From Psychroserpens luteus (GTDB taxonomy: Bacteria; Bacteroidota; Bacteroidia; Flavobacteriales; Flavobacteriaceae): a stretch of 64,000 nt of DNA. This document shows, piece by piece, positions 49,054-59,721 of the stretch. The stretch lies in NCBI RefSeq assembly GCF_015319355.1, contig NZ_JADILU010000008.1:164238-228237 (forward strand). Reading direction: 5' to 3'. A program made the position numbers and the translations under genes. Under the pieces are notes generated by a model. The model was not told the origin of the DNA. It saw nothing but the letters and a program-made list of their open reading frames with translations, and ran no database searches. Numbering within the stretch: the stretch's first letter is position 1; each line of letters opens with the position of its first letter.

Positions 49054-50103
49054 TTATCCTTCCTCATTAAAAAACACTTTGTAAAAGTGCATTTTCTTCT
49101 CGTCATCATAGCCACGCTCTAGATACTCTGCAGATGCATCAGGAGCATCAACATCAAGTTTGATTTGAATGTTAGTATCGAGTTTGATTTCGGTTTTGAT
49201 TTTTTGCTTTTGTTTCTTTAAAACCACATCAGACACATCAAATTGGTTTCTAATGAGTATGTTATGGTCGGTCTCGTATACTTTTTTATAATCTTCAAAA
49301 AGCTGTATGGTATCTTCTTCATCAAAAACTTCTTCTTTAAATGTTTCTACATTCACGATTTCGTTTTCTTTGAAAAAATCTACAGTTTTAGCTAAGAAGT
49401 TACTTTGTTGTTGTCCGCCAAATTGAGGTTGCATGACCTCTTTTGAGAAATCTCGGCACATTTCGATATAATTCTTAGTATGCTGATTAGAATCATCAGG
49501 ATATTTAATGTTTAAGAAGCTTTTAATCCAATATTGTGCATCATAGTTATTGTTGTCGACACTTAGTACTATCTTGCCTTCAGTATCTGCAGCATTAAGG
49601 ATTAAAACGCCTTTATCTACTTTTTTAGTCGAAATTCCTTTTTGTGCAACAATATCATAACTGCCCTCTTCTAAATAAGTTTGGAAGAAATGAGATTTGT
49701 TTTCGATTTTAAAAATTCCAATAGCATCCGTTTGATAATCTTCATATTGAATATCATGAAACATGCAAATAATAACATCACCTGTTTTTATTTGAGAAGA
49801 ATTAGATTGTTCAAATAAATGTGTTACAATGTGTTTTGAGATGTCAACAAAATCAGAATCTCCTTCTAGTAATTGAGTGGCGTAACTATTAATTTCATTA
49901 AGATCAACATTGGAGTGGTGATTAAACCTGTAAGATTCCGCAAGACTTGTAAAAGGTCTCAATAAGTATGGGAGCATTAAGTCGTAGCTTATCTCTTCAA
50001 AATCAATGACTTGCTCTGAAAAAGCATTTTTAGTACTATTGAATTTGTTACCTACTTTATGAAGAATACATTTAGAAATTGAGGCTTTATTACGTTTAAT
50101 CAT
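49054..50103 (-). CDS. Nucleoid-associated protein, NdpA/YejK-like
   Basis: The roughly 349-residue protein has the NdpA layout: an N-terminal helical and beta part (YLLRPFTSLAESYRFNHH; ISKHIVTHLFEQS), the central GDVIICMFHDIQYED and AIGIFKIENK strands, and VLILNAADTEGKIVLSVDNN. These proteins bind the nucleoid; the exact role is unclear. An upstream TTG could start it two codons earlier; the ATG at 50103 is preferred. Confidence 0.8.
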   Translation of the reverse strand: MIKRNKASISKCILHKVGNKFNSTKNAFSEQVIDFEEISYDLMLPYLLRPFTSLAESYRFNHHSNVDLNEINSYATQLLEGDSDFVDISKHIVTHLFEQSNSSQIKTGDVIICMFHDIQYEDYQTDAIGIFKIENKSHFFQTYLEEGSYDIVAQKGISTKKVDKGVLILNAADTEGKIVLSVDNNNYDAQYWIKSFLNIKYPDDSNQHTKNYIEMCRDFSKEVMQPQFGGQQQSNFLAKTVDFFKENEIVNVETFKEEVFDEEDTIQLFEDYKKVYETDHNILIRNQFDVSDVVLKKQKQKIKTEIKLDTNIQIKLDVDAPDASAEYLERGYDDEKKMHFYKVFFNEEG

Positions 50104-50221
50104 AGTCAAAAATTTGAGTCACAATACTACTAAATTTTGACTTCATATTATCAAAAATGCAAAGAAAACTCTTTGATGCGTTCATTAAAAATTAGGCATC
50201 TATTTTATTGCAGTTAATGAG

Positions 50222-51769
50222 TTACTGTTTTATGAATTCTACACGTCTGTTTTGTGCTTTTCCTTCTGAAGTTGAATTATCTGCAACAGGTTCGTTTTCT
50301 CCTTTTCCTTCGGAAATAAGCCTACTTCCATCAATTTTATATACATTAATAAGAGCATGTTTCACAGCTTCTGCACGAGATTTTGAAAGTTTTAAATTTG
50401 TATCATCATTACCGTCTCCATCTGTATGACCAACGATTTTTAGTTTTATAGCATCATCCTGTTGTAATACTTGTGAGATTTGACGAATGATTCCATAAGA
50501 TTGTGGTTTTATGTTTGCTGAGCCAGAGTCAAAAAGAATACCATTAGTAGAAATTTTTCCATCAGCGAGTAGTTTTCGTCTTAAATCGACACCACCTTCA
50601 GCAACTTTAAAATTACTCACATATAGATTTTCCTTATTGATATCTAATCCTCTTAAATGTAGCTTTATACTTTTCATGCTCACATTTTCTGGAAGTAATC
50701 TAGGAATGTCCACATACTTTGTTTCATTAATCCAAACTCTAAAGCGTTGTTTGTTAATGGCCACAGAAATATGATTTCTTTTAGTAACCTGTTTTCTGAT
50801 GTCCACTTGTATTTCATTGCGAATTTCCCTCTTGCCATTAATACTATTTTCTACTATTAATCCGCGATCTATAAATTGACACAAAGGAATTTCGACCATT
50901 GCGAAATTAGTGTCTTTATTAAATGTATTGTTATCTGAGATTAATATTTGAAAGTAAGACTGTGAAGACGTTTTATTGTTTAAACCTTTTGTAAGCATAT
51001 CGAACTCTAAAGTAAAGGTGTCAGGAAGATTTTTGATGTCTGGAATATACTTAGTATTTCTACCAGAAATAAGCCTAAGCCAATTATTTGGCGAATCATT
51101 AATCTTAACGAGTTCACCAGAACCATTAGTGTTCCATTTTGAAGGAAAATCGCCAATAAAATCTTGCGAAAAATCATCAAAAAATATGGTTTTATTGCCA
51201 GGTACAAAATCAAATTTACTTAATACTTCAAGATCGTGTGATATGTTCTCAGGGTCTTTATTATCAGTGTCATTCTCTTCATTTTCTGAATTTGAATCTC
51301 CATCATTATTGTCGTCATCACTTGAGTTTTCAACCTCATTATCATCCTCTTCTTTCTTGTTTCTTTCTCCCAAAAGCAATTCTTTCGCAGTTTTTATGCT
51401 GTACTTTATTGCTTTCTTTGCTTTATTTATTTGAAGTGTAGCTTTTCCTTGTTTGAGTATTCCTACTCCATCCAAGTCTGATATAATATTTGATGCGCTA
51501 TCGCTTAAAGCTGTCATTTCAGTAAGTGCTTCTTCTAAGACATCGATATCTTCATCGTCTAATGGTGTTCCTGCTTGAGCATAACCATCGTATTTGTAGA
51601 CTTTTTCATAAAGGTCAAAGGATTCTTGTACAAATGTATCTACACTAGAAATTCCTACTCTGCTTTTTGGGCGTTTTAATTTTTTGGTTTGTGAGTGAGA
51701 TAATGGAATAAAAAATAAAAATGCTAAAACTGTTATGGCAAATTTAGAATACAATAGTTTATAAAACAT
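50222..51769 (-). CDS. OmpA-family outer-membrane protein with acidic linker
   Basis: The 515-residue product has a signal peptide (ending LSHSQ), a helical region up to about 140, and a striking Asp/Glu/Asn/Ser linker (about residues 138-175). A LamG-like beta-sandwich follows (FDMLTKGLNNKTSSQSYFQI). The C-terminal OmpA domain binds peptidoglycan (KLKIVGHTDGDGNDDTNLKL, AQNRRVEFIKQ). It anchors the outer membrane or a surface structure to the wall. Confidence 0.88.
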   Translation of the reverse strand: MFYKLLYSKFAITVLAFLFFIPLSHSQTKKLKRPKSRVGISSVDTFVQESFDLYEKVYKYDGYAQAGTPLDDEDIDVLEEALTEMTALSDSASNIISDLDGVGILKQGKATLQINKAKKAIKYSIKTAKELLLGERNKKEEDDNEVENSSDDDNNDGDSNSENEENDTDNKDPENISHDLEVLSKFDFVPGNKTIFFDDFSQDFIGDFPSKWNTNGSGELVKINDSPNNWLRLISGRNTKYIPDIKNLPDTFTLEFDMLTKGLNNKTSSQSYFQILISDNNTFNKDTNFAMVEIPLCQFIDRGLIVENSINGKREIRNEIQVDIRKQVTKRNHISVAINKQRFRVWINETKYVDIPRLLPENVSMKSIKLHLRGLDINKENLYVSNFKVAEGGVDLRRKLLADGKISTNGILFDSGSANIKPQSYGIIRQISQVLQQDDAIKLKIVGHTDGDGNDDTNLKLSKSRAEAVKHALINVYKIDGSRLISEGKGENEPVADNSTSEGKAQNRRVEFIKQ

Positions 51770-51887
51770 GAATACTAATGTTTTGATTAGTAGTATGTTT
51801 GAAGATATGTAAACCTATTCGATTGACAAAAAATGATGTATATCTTGTAGGGTTTTGTGTGTATTTGGTAGTAATGAGAACTTATTT

Positions 51888-54320
51888 TTATCTTATTTCA
51901 TAAACAATAATCATATTTTTATCTCCTTTTGTAATCACTTCTAATGAGTTGTCTTTATCAATATTATTAAGTTCTAATTGAGAGTTTGCGTATATGGGGA
52001 AGTTAGCAATTGGTTTTGCCTGACTGTCAAAAAGGAATCCTTTTTTAGATTGCAAATCTGTAACCGTAACATAGATTTTATCATTTATGTAAAAGATTTT
52101 TGGAGCGGTATATTCTCCAAAGTCTAATTCTATTGTTTTAGTTTTTATCGTCAGTTTATTATCGCTTAAGGATACAAATGTTCGACTTGTAGTTGCTATT
52201 TTATGATTACTATTTAGATTAAGGTTTTTGTGATTAACTTTCCCTTTAGTGTCTACTTGTATGAGTTCTCCATTAGTGTTAGAGGCTGTAAAGTTGTTAT
52301 TATACAAATAGATTTCGTTTTTAGAAAAACTAATAGTTTCATTTACTTTTATTCTTGGCACACCTATACGATCCAAAATTTCTAGTTTGTTGCCATGAGT
52401 GAACACAATATAATCTTTTCTCCCAATTCTAAAATGTTTTGGTTGAGATGTGATAAGATTGTTTGCCGATTTGTATTTAAATCCCTTTACAGGGCCTCCA
52501 TTTTTATCGTACATTAATACAGATTTCCCTTGGGTAATCAAGAGTCTGTAGTTTTTCTTTTTGTCATAATCAAATACAGAAACAGGTTGTGTAATTTCAT
52601 CACTAAATTTTAATGGAAACTTGTTTACATCTTTACCGTTTCTATCTAAAACGTAGAGACGTTTTGAGGTGTTGAAAACGAGTTGTAATCTTCCGTTTTT
52701 ATAGGTGTCAATTTGATTTATTTCACCTAGTATTTTTCCTTCAAGTTGTTTTTTCCAATAGACTTTACCTTGGTTGGATATAAGATATAAATTATTGTTT
52801 AGATCTTGAACAATAATATCCATTTGGTTGTTAGTATGGTTCTTAACTAATTGAGGTTGTGTTAACAAGTCTGTGTCAAGAGAGATGTTAAATTCTTCGG
52901 TTACAGAGTTGTTATTATTCTTGTTTTTATAGGTTTCAAAAACAGCTGTGATATGTGCGAAATTTGTATCATAAATGTGCTGAATCGCTGAAGATTTATA
53001 TTTTGAGATATCTAATTTTTTATCGTCAGTGAAATTTAAGTTTAATACATTGTTTAATTCTGAATCATCTCCATAAATCAATAGTGATGATTCATCACTT
53101 AGATTTAATTTTAAATTCTTGTAAGAATTGGTTTCTGATAAGACTGAATTATTTTGAACACTTGAAATAATAGATTTTAAGAAGTCTATATCACCAGAGA
53201 ACACAATAAAATCATCAATTGATATAAAATACTTTGACGCTTCTGAATTTAAAAAGAATTTAAAATCAATTAAAAAAGACGGAATCATTTCCGAAGAAAA
53301 AATATTGACATTCCTATAGGTATCAATATTAGTTTTAGAATCAAGATTTTCTAGTGTAATTGTTGGGTCAATTGATCTAATTAAAATGGCTTCTTGAGTT
53401 TTTGTGTTTGCCTGGCAAATTTCTAAAATATTCTGAAAATTAAAATCTTGAGTAATTGTAGTGTCAATGAGATGATGTCTCAGTAAATTGTTTTTAATAC
53501 TATCATAATTATCAAAAGTTAAACTTTTAAAACCTTTTATATCAAGAGGTAGGATGGTTGCTGCTTTGTTTTCCTGCGGAATTGTATTCTTAAAAATATT
53601 AATCAAGCTGTTTGTAGAGTCGTTTGCTTTTGTTATTCCGTTGAAAACTATACCGTTTTGAGAAATATCACCATCTATCATGGTGTAGCTTGAAAATTTG
53701 AGTGCGTTTAAAGTAGAGTCTTTAAATATTTTAGGAGTAAAAAAGGATGATTTGTGGTTTATTAATATTGATACCATTTTGTCTTTATTTGACGTATCGT
53801 AAATGGTTTTAATTTCAGGATTAATTATGTTTTCTGTTTTAGGGTTTTTAACAATTTCTAGTTTGTTAGATGCAAATAAGATGCTATCTATAATGATGCT
53901 GTAAAAAGTTTGATTGTTATATAGCAATTTATTAATACCATCTTGACTTTTATAGGTCGAATCAATTTTAATACTTCTAATAGAGTCCAGAGTAATGCCT
54001 TCTTTTGAAAAAGGGATGATATAACTAATTTCTAAACTATCATTACTGTCTTTAGAAAGCGCAATCAAGCTGTGATTTTTATTTATATCATACAAAGGAG
54101 CTAGTAAAGACTTGAAGTTTTTAATTTTTGAGTAGCTTTCTAAAGTATTTGCTAATAGATTGTTCTTTAATCCATGCTCTAAGCCTTCCGAAGAATTTAT
54201 TTTAATTAAAATTTCGGTTTGATCAGGAACTAATGAAAGTGGACTTAGCGATTTGGATTTAGAATTCTCGCAATTAAAAAGTAGCGACAAGCAAAAAAGG
54301 ACAAGCCAGATTTTTTTCAT
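51888..54320 (-). CDS. Large lipoprotein with probable C-terminal beta-propeller
   Basis: The lipoprotein signal is LVLFCLSLLFNC. The N-terminal about 480 residues are mixed (SLVPDQTEILIKINSSEGLE). The C-terminal about 320 residues show repeated strand-turn units with DLNNNLYLISNQGKVYWKKQ, KRLYVLDRNGKDVNKFPLKF and SVLMYDKNGGPVKGFKYKSA, as in PQQ-like beta-propellers. No catalytic site was recognised. It lies 27 bp after rnhB and is probably in the same transcript. Confidence 0.75.
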   Translation of the reverse strand: MKKIWLVLFCLSLLFNCENSKSKSLSPLSLVPDQTEILIKINSSEGLEHGLKNNLLANTLESYSKIKNFKSLLAPLYDINKNHSLIALSKDSNDSLEISYIIPFSKEGITLDSIRSIKIDSTYKSQDGINKLLYNNQTFYSIIIDSILFASNKLEIVKNPKTENIINPEIKTIYDTSNKDKMVSILINHKSSFFTPKIFKDSTLNALKFSSYTMIDGDISQNGIVFNGITKANDSTNSLINIFKNTIPQENKAATILPLDIKGFKSLTFDNYDSIKNNLLRHHLIDTTITQDFNFQNILEICQANTKTQEAILIRSIDPTITLENLDSKTNIDTYRNVNIFSSEMIPSFLIDFKFFLNSEASKYFISIDDFIVFSGDIDFLKSIISSVQNNSVLSETNSYKNLKLNLSDESSLLIYGDDSELNNVLNLNFTDDKKLDISKYKSSAIQHIYDTNFAHITAVFETYKNKNNNNSVTEEFNISLDTDLLTQPQLVKNHTNNQMDIIVQDLNNNLYLISNQGKVYWKKQLEGKILGEINQIDTYKNGRLQLVFNTSKRLYVLDRNGKDVNKFPLKFSDEITQPVSVFDYDKKKNYRLLITQGKSVLMYDKNGGPVKGFKYKSANNLITSQPKHFRIGRKDYIVFTHGNKLEILDRIGVPRIKVNETISFSKNEIYLYNNNFTASNTNGELIQVDTKGKVNHKNLNLNSNHKIATTSRTFVSLSDNKLTIKTKTIELDFGEYTAPKIFYINDKIYVTVTDLQSKKGFLFDSQAKPIANFPIYANSQLELNNIDKDNSLEVITKGDKNMIIVYEIR

Positions 54321-54347
54321 TTAAAAGATTTTTACAAATATAAAAAG

Positions 54348-54950
54348 TTACAAGTCCAATTGATATTGTTCTGGTAATAATCTAAAAGATTTTCTGTGGT
54401 ATTTTGTTATTCCATACTTTCTTATTGCATCTCTATGTTCTTTTGTAGGGTAGCCTTTGTTCTTTTTCCAATTATACATTGGGAATTCTTTATGAATTTC
54501 TTCCATATATGCATCTCTGTAAGTTTTTGCTAAAACAGATGCAGCAGCAATAGATGTGTATATACTATCTCCTTTAATAATAGTTTCAAAAGGTATGTCA
54601 TTAAAAGGTTTAAATCTATTGCCATCAACAATTATAAACTCTGGAGCTATTTTAAGTTGCTCTATAGATTTGTGCATGGCTAAAATAGAGGCATTCAATA
54701 TATTAATGGTGTCAATTTTAGTTGGGAAAATATGAGCGAAAGAGAATGTTGTCGCTTCATTTTCAATTATTGGTTTTAAAATATTTCTTTTTTTTTCTGA
54801 AAGTTGCTTGGAGTCATTAATAATACCGTTTTTAAAACCTATGGGAAAAATAACTGCAGCAGCTGTTACTGGACCAGCTAAACAGCCTCTTCCAGCTTCA
54901 TCTGTGCCACATTCTAAATTAAATTGCGAAAACTTCGATTTGAGTCCCAA
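54348..54950 (-). CDS. rnhB: Ribonuclease HII
   Basis: RNase HII removes ribonucleotides from DNA. The active-site motif is [15 protein letters not shown] (Asp17, Glu18), with further conserved blocks [10 protein letters not shown] and [20 protein letters not shown]. At 200 residues it has normal length. The upstream region is a 200-bp gap shared with the divergent SusC gene. Confidence 0.95.
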   Translation of the reverse strand: MGLKSKFSQFNLECGTDEAGRGCLAGPVTAAAVIFPIGFKNGIINDSKQLSEKKRNILKPIIENEATTFSFAHIFPTKIDTINILNASILAMHKSIEQLKIAPEFIIVDGNRFKPFNDIPFETIIKGDSIYTSIAAASVLAKTYRDAYMEEIHKEFPMYNWKKNKGYPTKEHRDAIRKYGITKYHRKSFRLLPEQYQLDL

Positions 54951-55152
54951 AATGTTAAAGTTTGAACAAAGTTAAAATTTTAACGCAACCTATTTACAAT
55001 TTATGTATCTAATTACTAGTAACACTAAGGTTTAACTTAGTAAAAACGCTTTGTGACAATTAAATGTTTGTTAACATTTTTTTAGCATAAATACTTGTTT
55101 ATTTAATATATTATTATGATGTTTGCGGAAGACTAACTCAAATAATTGTTTT

Positions 55153-58100
55153 ATGAAATTAAAGTTAACATGGTTAATGACGCTATTTATGGCGTTTGTG
55201 ATGCAACTCTCTTTCGCACAAGAGAAAACGGTCACAGGAACAGTTACATCAGCTACAGACGGACTTCCGTTGCCAGGTGTAAGTGTAATAGTAAAAGGAA
55301 CTACGCGTGGAGTTCAAACAGATTTTGATGGTAATTACTCTATCAAAGCAAGTACTGGTGAAACACTAGTATTTAGTTTTGTAGGTATGAAAGGATCAGA
55401 AAAGAAAATTGGACAGAGTTCAACATTAAATCTCGCAATGGCTGAGGATTTAGCTGAACTTGAAACAGTTGTTATTACAGGTTATGCTGGAGCTACTAAT
55501 AGTTCTAGAGTAACATCTGCTGTTGCAACGGTATCTGCTGAATCAATTGAGTCAGTGCCAATTAACTCTGTTGATCAATTACTACAGGGTCAAGCAGCAG
55601 GTGTGAATGTTAGTACAGGTTCTGGTCAGCCAGGACAGAGTGCTACAATCTTAATACGTGGTAGAGGATCTCTTAATGGAGATGTTGAGCCATTATTTAT
55701 TGTGGATGGGGTTCCTGTAGATCAGGATAACTTTCGTAGTATTAATCAGAATGATATCGAAACGATGTCTGTCCTTAAAGATGCAGCGGCTACAGCAGTC
55801 TATGGAAATAGAGGTGCTGGTGGTGTGATTCTTATTACAACAAAAACTGGGAAGAAAGGTTCTGGTGTTCAAGTAAAATACAGAAATCTATACGGTGTTG
55901 CTAAGCAACCTAAACAAAGATTTAGTGTTATGAATGCTAGTCAGTTTTTAACTTTTCAAAGGGATTTACTTCCAGGAGATGCTGGTCAATTTGGAGATGG
56001 TTTGTCAGATGCTGCAATTGCAACAATAGCTGCACAGACTAATACAGATTGGACGGATATTTTCTTTAGAGAAGGTAGAACTATCTCGCATGAAATGTCT
56101 GTAACAACAGGTGGAGAGAATGCAACATCTTTTTCTTCAGTTCAGTATTATAAGCAAGAAGGTATAACATTAGGTAGTGATTTAAAACGTTTTTCTTTTA
56201 GAAATAACTTTAATTTAAATTCAAGTGATAATAAATTTAATTTTGTTACAAATTTCACGCTTAACTATTCTATTAGTGATTTCGTAGTAGATGCGGTTAG
56301 AGGAACTAATACTGGAGGGCAATTAGATAACCCTTTTATTGTTCCTTACATTGGTTTACCATATTTATCACCTTACAATGCAGATGGTTCAATTAATATT
56401 TGGGGAACTGGTCCTACCGCTGGAGGTGGTTCTGGTGCTTACAATGCAGATGGGACAATTAACCCAGATACTGCTAATGGATTTAAAAATACGCCTTTTA
56501 TTGCTTTAAATACAGCAGCTTTAAATACAGATCAAGAATCTGAAGTAAAAATAATTGGCCGAATTGCAGCAGATTATAATTTTGCTAAAAATTTAGTAGC
56601 AGGTGTTTCTGTTGGTCTTGATTATACTAACATTGAAAGTTTAAATATTACTACTCCTAATAGTATTCGTGGTTTAATTACACCTAATGAAGGATCTTTG
56701 GATAAAGGTTCTCAAAGTGAAGGTTTTTACAGAGATGCTCGTTTTATTACAAATGCATTCATTAGATATGACAATGATATTACTGAGAAAATAAATTTAA
56801 ATGCAGCAGTATTTGCAGAATATAATTATCAAAACACGCAAAATGCTGGTTTTACAGCATTAGGTATTAATCCAGCTTTAATAGGTTCAAGTAATGGTTT
56901 TACTAGTGGTAATACTACTGAAGGTGATGATAGTGATATATATAACTACATACCAAGTGTATTCTCGTTTGAGAGTGAATTAGCACTAGCTTCTGTTTTT
57001 GCAACTCTTGATTTAGATTATGACACGCGATTTGGACTTTCTGCATCTGTAAGAAGAGATGCAACTTCTAGATTTGTTGCTAATAGAGAAGGTACATTTT
57101 GGTCAGTTTCTGGTAGATGGAATATCGATAATGAGAGCTTCATGGAAGGTGTTGATTGGATAAGTATCTTAAAGCTAAGAGCTAGTTATGGTAAGGTAGG
57201 TAATCAAGCTGTAGGTACAAATCGCTATCAAGCAATTCAAACCGTATCCTCAGGATCAGGTTATCAATTAGGTAATTCATATACGCTAGGTGGTTTGGTT
57301 GATCCACAGATTCAGTGGGAGACTACTAATCAATTGAACTTAGGTCTTAGTTTTGGTTTCTGGCAAAGTCGTTTGACAGGTGAACTAGATGTTTATAATT
57401 TTGAAACAGTAGATTTATTTCAGCAAGATTTGAGATCACAAGCTGGTACTGGTGTTGCTACAGTAAATACTAATGTAGGTGATATGGTAAACAAAGGAAT
57501 TGATTTACAACTATCTTATGATATTTTGAGAAAATCAGATTCTAACCCATGGAGTATTACTTTGAATGCTAATGCTAATTATAATAAAAATGAAGTTACA
57601 GATATTCCTGGTGATGCTGGCTTTACTGGTACTACACTTAGAGTTGCTGAAGGTAGATCTGCTTTTACATGGTTCTTACCTAGATGGGCTGGTGTAAATC
57701 CTGCAAATGGAGAGCCCCTTTATTATGACGTTGATGGAAATATTACAAACGAATATGATCCTAACAACGCTGTATATTTAGATAAAAATTTCGATCCAAC
57801 TTATACAGGTGGTTTTGGAGCAGATATTAGATATAAAGGATTTTCTTTAAATACTTTATTCGCTTTTCAAGCAGATAGATGGAAACAAAATAGTTCTTTA
57901 GCATTAATTGAAGACGCTGGTTTAGGTGCAAACTTAAATTTATCAACGTCAATGTTAAACGCATGGACAACTCCTGGTCAAATTACTGATATCCCAGCAT
58001 TGTCTTATGGTGGTCTTAGAGCAGTTGATGGTGATCGTTATTTAGAAGATGCTTCTTTCTTAAGATTAAGAAATGTGTCTCTTTCGTATAATGTTAGTCA

Positions 58101-58275
58101 AGATGTTCTTGCAAAAACAAATGTATTTACTGGTATAAGAGTTTTTGTGCAGGGTACTAACTTAGTAACTTGGACTAAATTTAGAGGCTTTGACCCAGAG
58201 GGTACAACAACCTCTACGTTTTTTGAATATCCAGTGCCAAGAACGTTTAGTTTAGGGTTTGATTTAACTTTTTAA
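55153..58275 (+). CDS. SusC/RagA-family TonB-linked outer-membrane transporter
   Basis: The 1040-residue product has a signal peptide (ending MQLSFAQ), a carboxypeptidase-D-like plug extension (VTGTVTSATDGLPLPGVSVI), a TonB plug (SVDQLLQGQAAGVNVSTGSG; SVLKDAAATAVYGNRGAGGV) and a beta-barrel ending in FSLGFDLTF. It forms the channel of a SusCD nutrient importer with the next gene. A TTG further up (55123) was not used; the ATG at 55153 begins a normal signal peptide. No polysaccharide lyase or glycosidase is in the window, so the substrate cannot be inferred. Confidence 0.95.
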   Translation: MKLKLTWLMTLFMAFVMQLSFAQEKTVTGTVTSATDGLPLPGVSVIVKGTTRGVQTDFDGNYSIKASTGETLVFSFVGMKGSEKKIGQSSTLNLAMAEDLAELETVVITGYAGATNSSRVTSAVATVSAESIESVPINSVDQLLQGQAAGVNVSTGSGQPGQSATILIRGRGSLNGDVEPLFIVDGVPVDQDNFRSINQNDIETMSVLKDAAATAVYGNRGAGGVILITTKTGKKGSGVQVKYRNLYGVAKQPKQRFSVMNASQFLTFQRDLLPGDAGQFGDGLSDAAIATIAAQTNTDWTDIFFREGRTISHEMSVTTGGENATSFSSVQYYKQEGITLGSDLKRFSFRNNFNLNSSDNKFNFVTNFTLNYSISDFVVDAVRGTNTGGQLDNPFIVPYIGLPYLSPYNADGSINIWGTGPTAGGGSGAYNADGTINPDTANGFKNTPFIALNTAALNTDQESEVKIIGRIAADYNFAKNLVAGVSVGLDYTNIESLNITTPNSIRGLITPNEGSLDKGSQSEGFYRDARFITNAFIRYDNDITEKINLNAAVFAEYNYQNTQNAGFTALGINPALIGSSNGFTSGNTTEGDDSDIYNYIPSVFSFESELALASVFATLDLDYDTRFGLSASVRRDATSRFVANREGTFWSVSGRWNIDNESFMEGVDWISILKLRASYGKVGNQAVGTNRYQAIQTVSSGSGYQLGNSYTLGGLVDPQIQWETTNQLNLGLSFGFWQSRLTGELDVYNFETVDLFQQDLRSQAGTGVATVNTNVGDMVNKGIDLQLSYDILRKSDSNPWSITLNANANYNKNEVTDIPGDAGFTGTTLRVAEGRSAFTWFLPRWAGVNPANGEPLYYDVDGNITNEYDPNNAVYLDKNFDPTYTGGFGADIRYKGFSLNTLFAFQADRWKQNSSLALIEDAGLGANLNLSTSMLNAWTTPGQITDIPALSYGGLRAVDGDRYLEDASFLRLRNVSLSYNVSQDVLAKTNVFTGIRVFVQGTNLVTWTKFRGFDPEGTTTSTFFEYPVPRTFSLGFDLTF

Positions 58276-58288
58276 AAATAAAATAGCA

Positions 58289-59701
58289 ATGAAGAAATAT
58301 TTAATAATAACAATGTCGTGTGTTGTCTTAATTTTGACAGCATGTACCGATCAGCTTGATAGAAATCCTATTGATTCCTTAATAGCCAGTACAGCCTATC
58401 AAACAACTAGTGATCTAGAAAGAGGTCTAAATGGTGCAGTAGGAAATTATAATTTTAATCCTATAATTGGATTTAATTCCATATTTACTGATAATTGTAA
58501 ACTTGGTAATGATTCTGGAGGTCAAGAATTAAACACACTTAATCAGATTTTAAATGCAGATACTGGAGATCGTGGTCTTTGGGGTAGTAGATATGGTGTG
58601 ATTAATGATATAAATAGAGTGTTACTTGCTTCTGAAAACATTACACCTAACCCTATAGATTTGGAGGAAGTTGATACTTATAATAATGTTTTAGCTCAGT
58701 TATATGCTTTTAGAGCATTAGCTCATTATGAAGTTCTATTGTATTATGGATTAAATAATAGGGATGCTAGTTCTTTAGGGGTTCCTTATATTGATTATGT
58801 GTCACCTGATGCTACTCCAGCAAGGAACACTACTGGAGATGTGCTTGCAGCTATACAATTAGATTTGGACGCAGCTTTGTCATTATTTCCTGATGGCACT
58901 AATGATATCAGCTTTGCAACTCCTGATTTTGTGACATTTCTTAGAGCTAGAATTGCTTTAGAAACAGGAAACTATCCTGCAGCAATAACCTATGCAAATG
59001 ATTTGATTGATAGCTATCCATTAGCAAATACAGCTCAGTATTTCAACATGTTTAATGAAGATGCTGATGTTACAGAGGTAGTTTTTCGTTATAATAATGT
59101 ACAAGGTTTTGATTATGGAATTAATTTCATTTGGAACTTCACAGGGCAAGGTCCATTTATTGAGGTATCTGATGAATTAGCTGGATTATTAGATGAATCA
59201 GATATTCGTAGAACTGTCGTACTTGATGCTACTAGTGATGATGATGCTATGATATATCCTGTTGGGAAGTATCCACCAAATGCAGATACTAACGCTATCA
59301 ATGATTTTAAGGCAATGCGAATTTCTGAGATTTATTTAATACGTGCTGAGGCATATGCAAGACAATCTCAATTTGGTCAAGCTGCTCAAGATGTTTTAAG
59401 TGTTAGAAATGCAAGATTTGGTTCAGATCAAGGTCCTTTAGGTTATGGTTCTGTATTGGAGGCTGTTCAAGATGTAATAGCAGAGAGAAGATTGGAACTA
59501 GCTTTTGAAGGACATAGATATACAGATATTAAGAGAGTTAGAGATATTACTGGAGAAGGTATTAACAGAGAACCATCAGATTGTGAAGGTTCTGTCCCAT
59601 GTACATTGCCAGATGACTCAGAGAAATTTATTTTTCCTATTCCAACAAGTGAGTTAAATGCTAACCAAATAATCGCTGCCCAACAAGCACCAGGTTATTA
59701 A
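58289..59701 (+). CDS. SusD/RagB-family substrate-binding lipoprotein
   Basis: The lipoprotein signal (SCVVLILTAC) is followed by the SusD N-terminal pattern DQLDRNPIDSLIASTAYQTT. TPR-like helices carry YAFRALAHYEVLLYYGLNN, and the C-terminal segment has ISEIYLIRAEAYARQSQFGQ and ERRLELAFEGHRYTDIKRVR. It forms the lid of the SusC barrel. The gene starts 13 bp after the SusC stop. Confidence 0.95.
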   Translation: MKKYLIITMSCVVLILTACTDQLDRNPIDSLIASTAYQTTSDLERGLNGAVGNYNFNPIIGFNSIFTDNCKLGNDSGGQELNTLNQILNADTGDRGLWGSRYGVINDINRVLLASENITPNPIDLEEVDTYNNVLAQLYAFRALAHYEVLLYYGLNNRDASSLGVPYIDYVSPDATPARNTTGDVLAAIQLDLDAALSLFPDGTNDISFATPDFVTFLRARIALETGNYPAAITYANDLIDSYPLANTAQYFNMFNEDADVTEVVFRYNNVQGFDYGINFIWNFTGQGPFIEVSDELAGLLDESDIRRTVVLDATSDDDAMIYPVGKYPPNADTNAINDFKAMRISEIYLIRAEAYARQSQFGQAAQDVLSVRNARFGSDQGPLGYGSVLEAVQDVIAERRLELAFEGHRYTDIKRVRDITGEGINREPSDCEGSVPCTLPDDSEKFIFPIPTSELNANQIIAAQQAPGY

Positions 59702-59721
59702 TTTAAAGAAATTTAGAAATT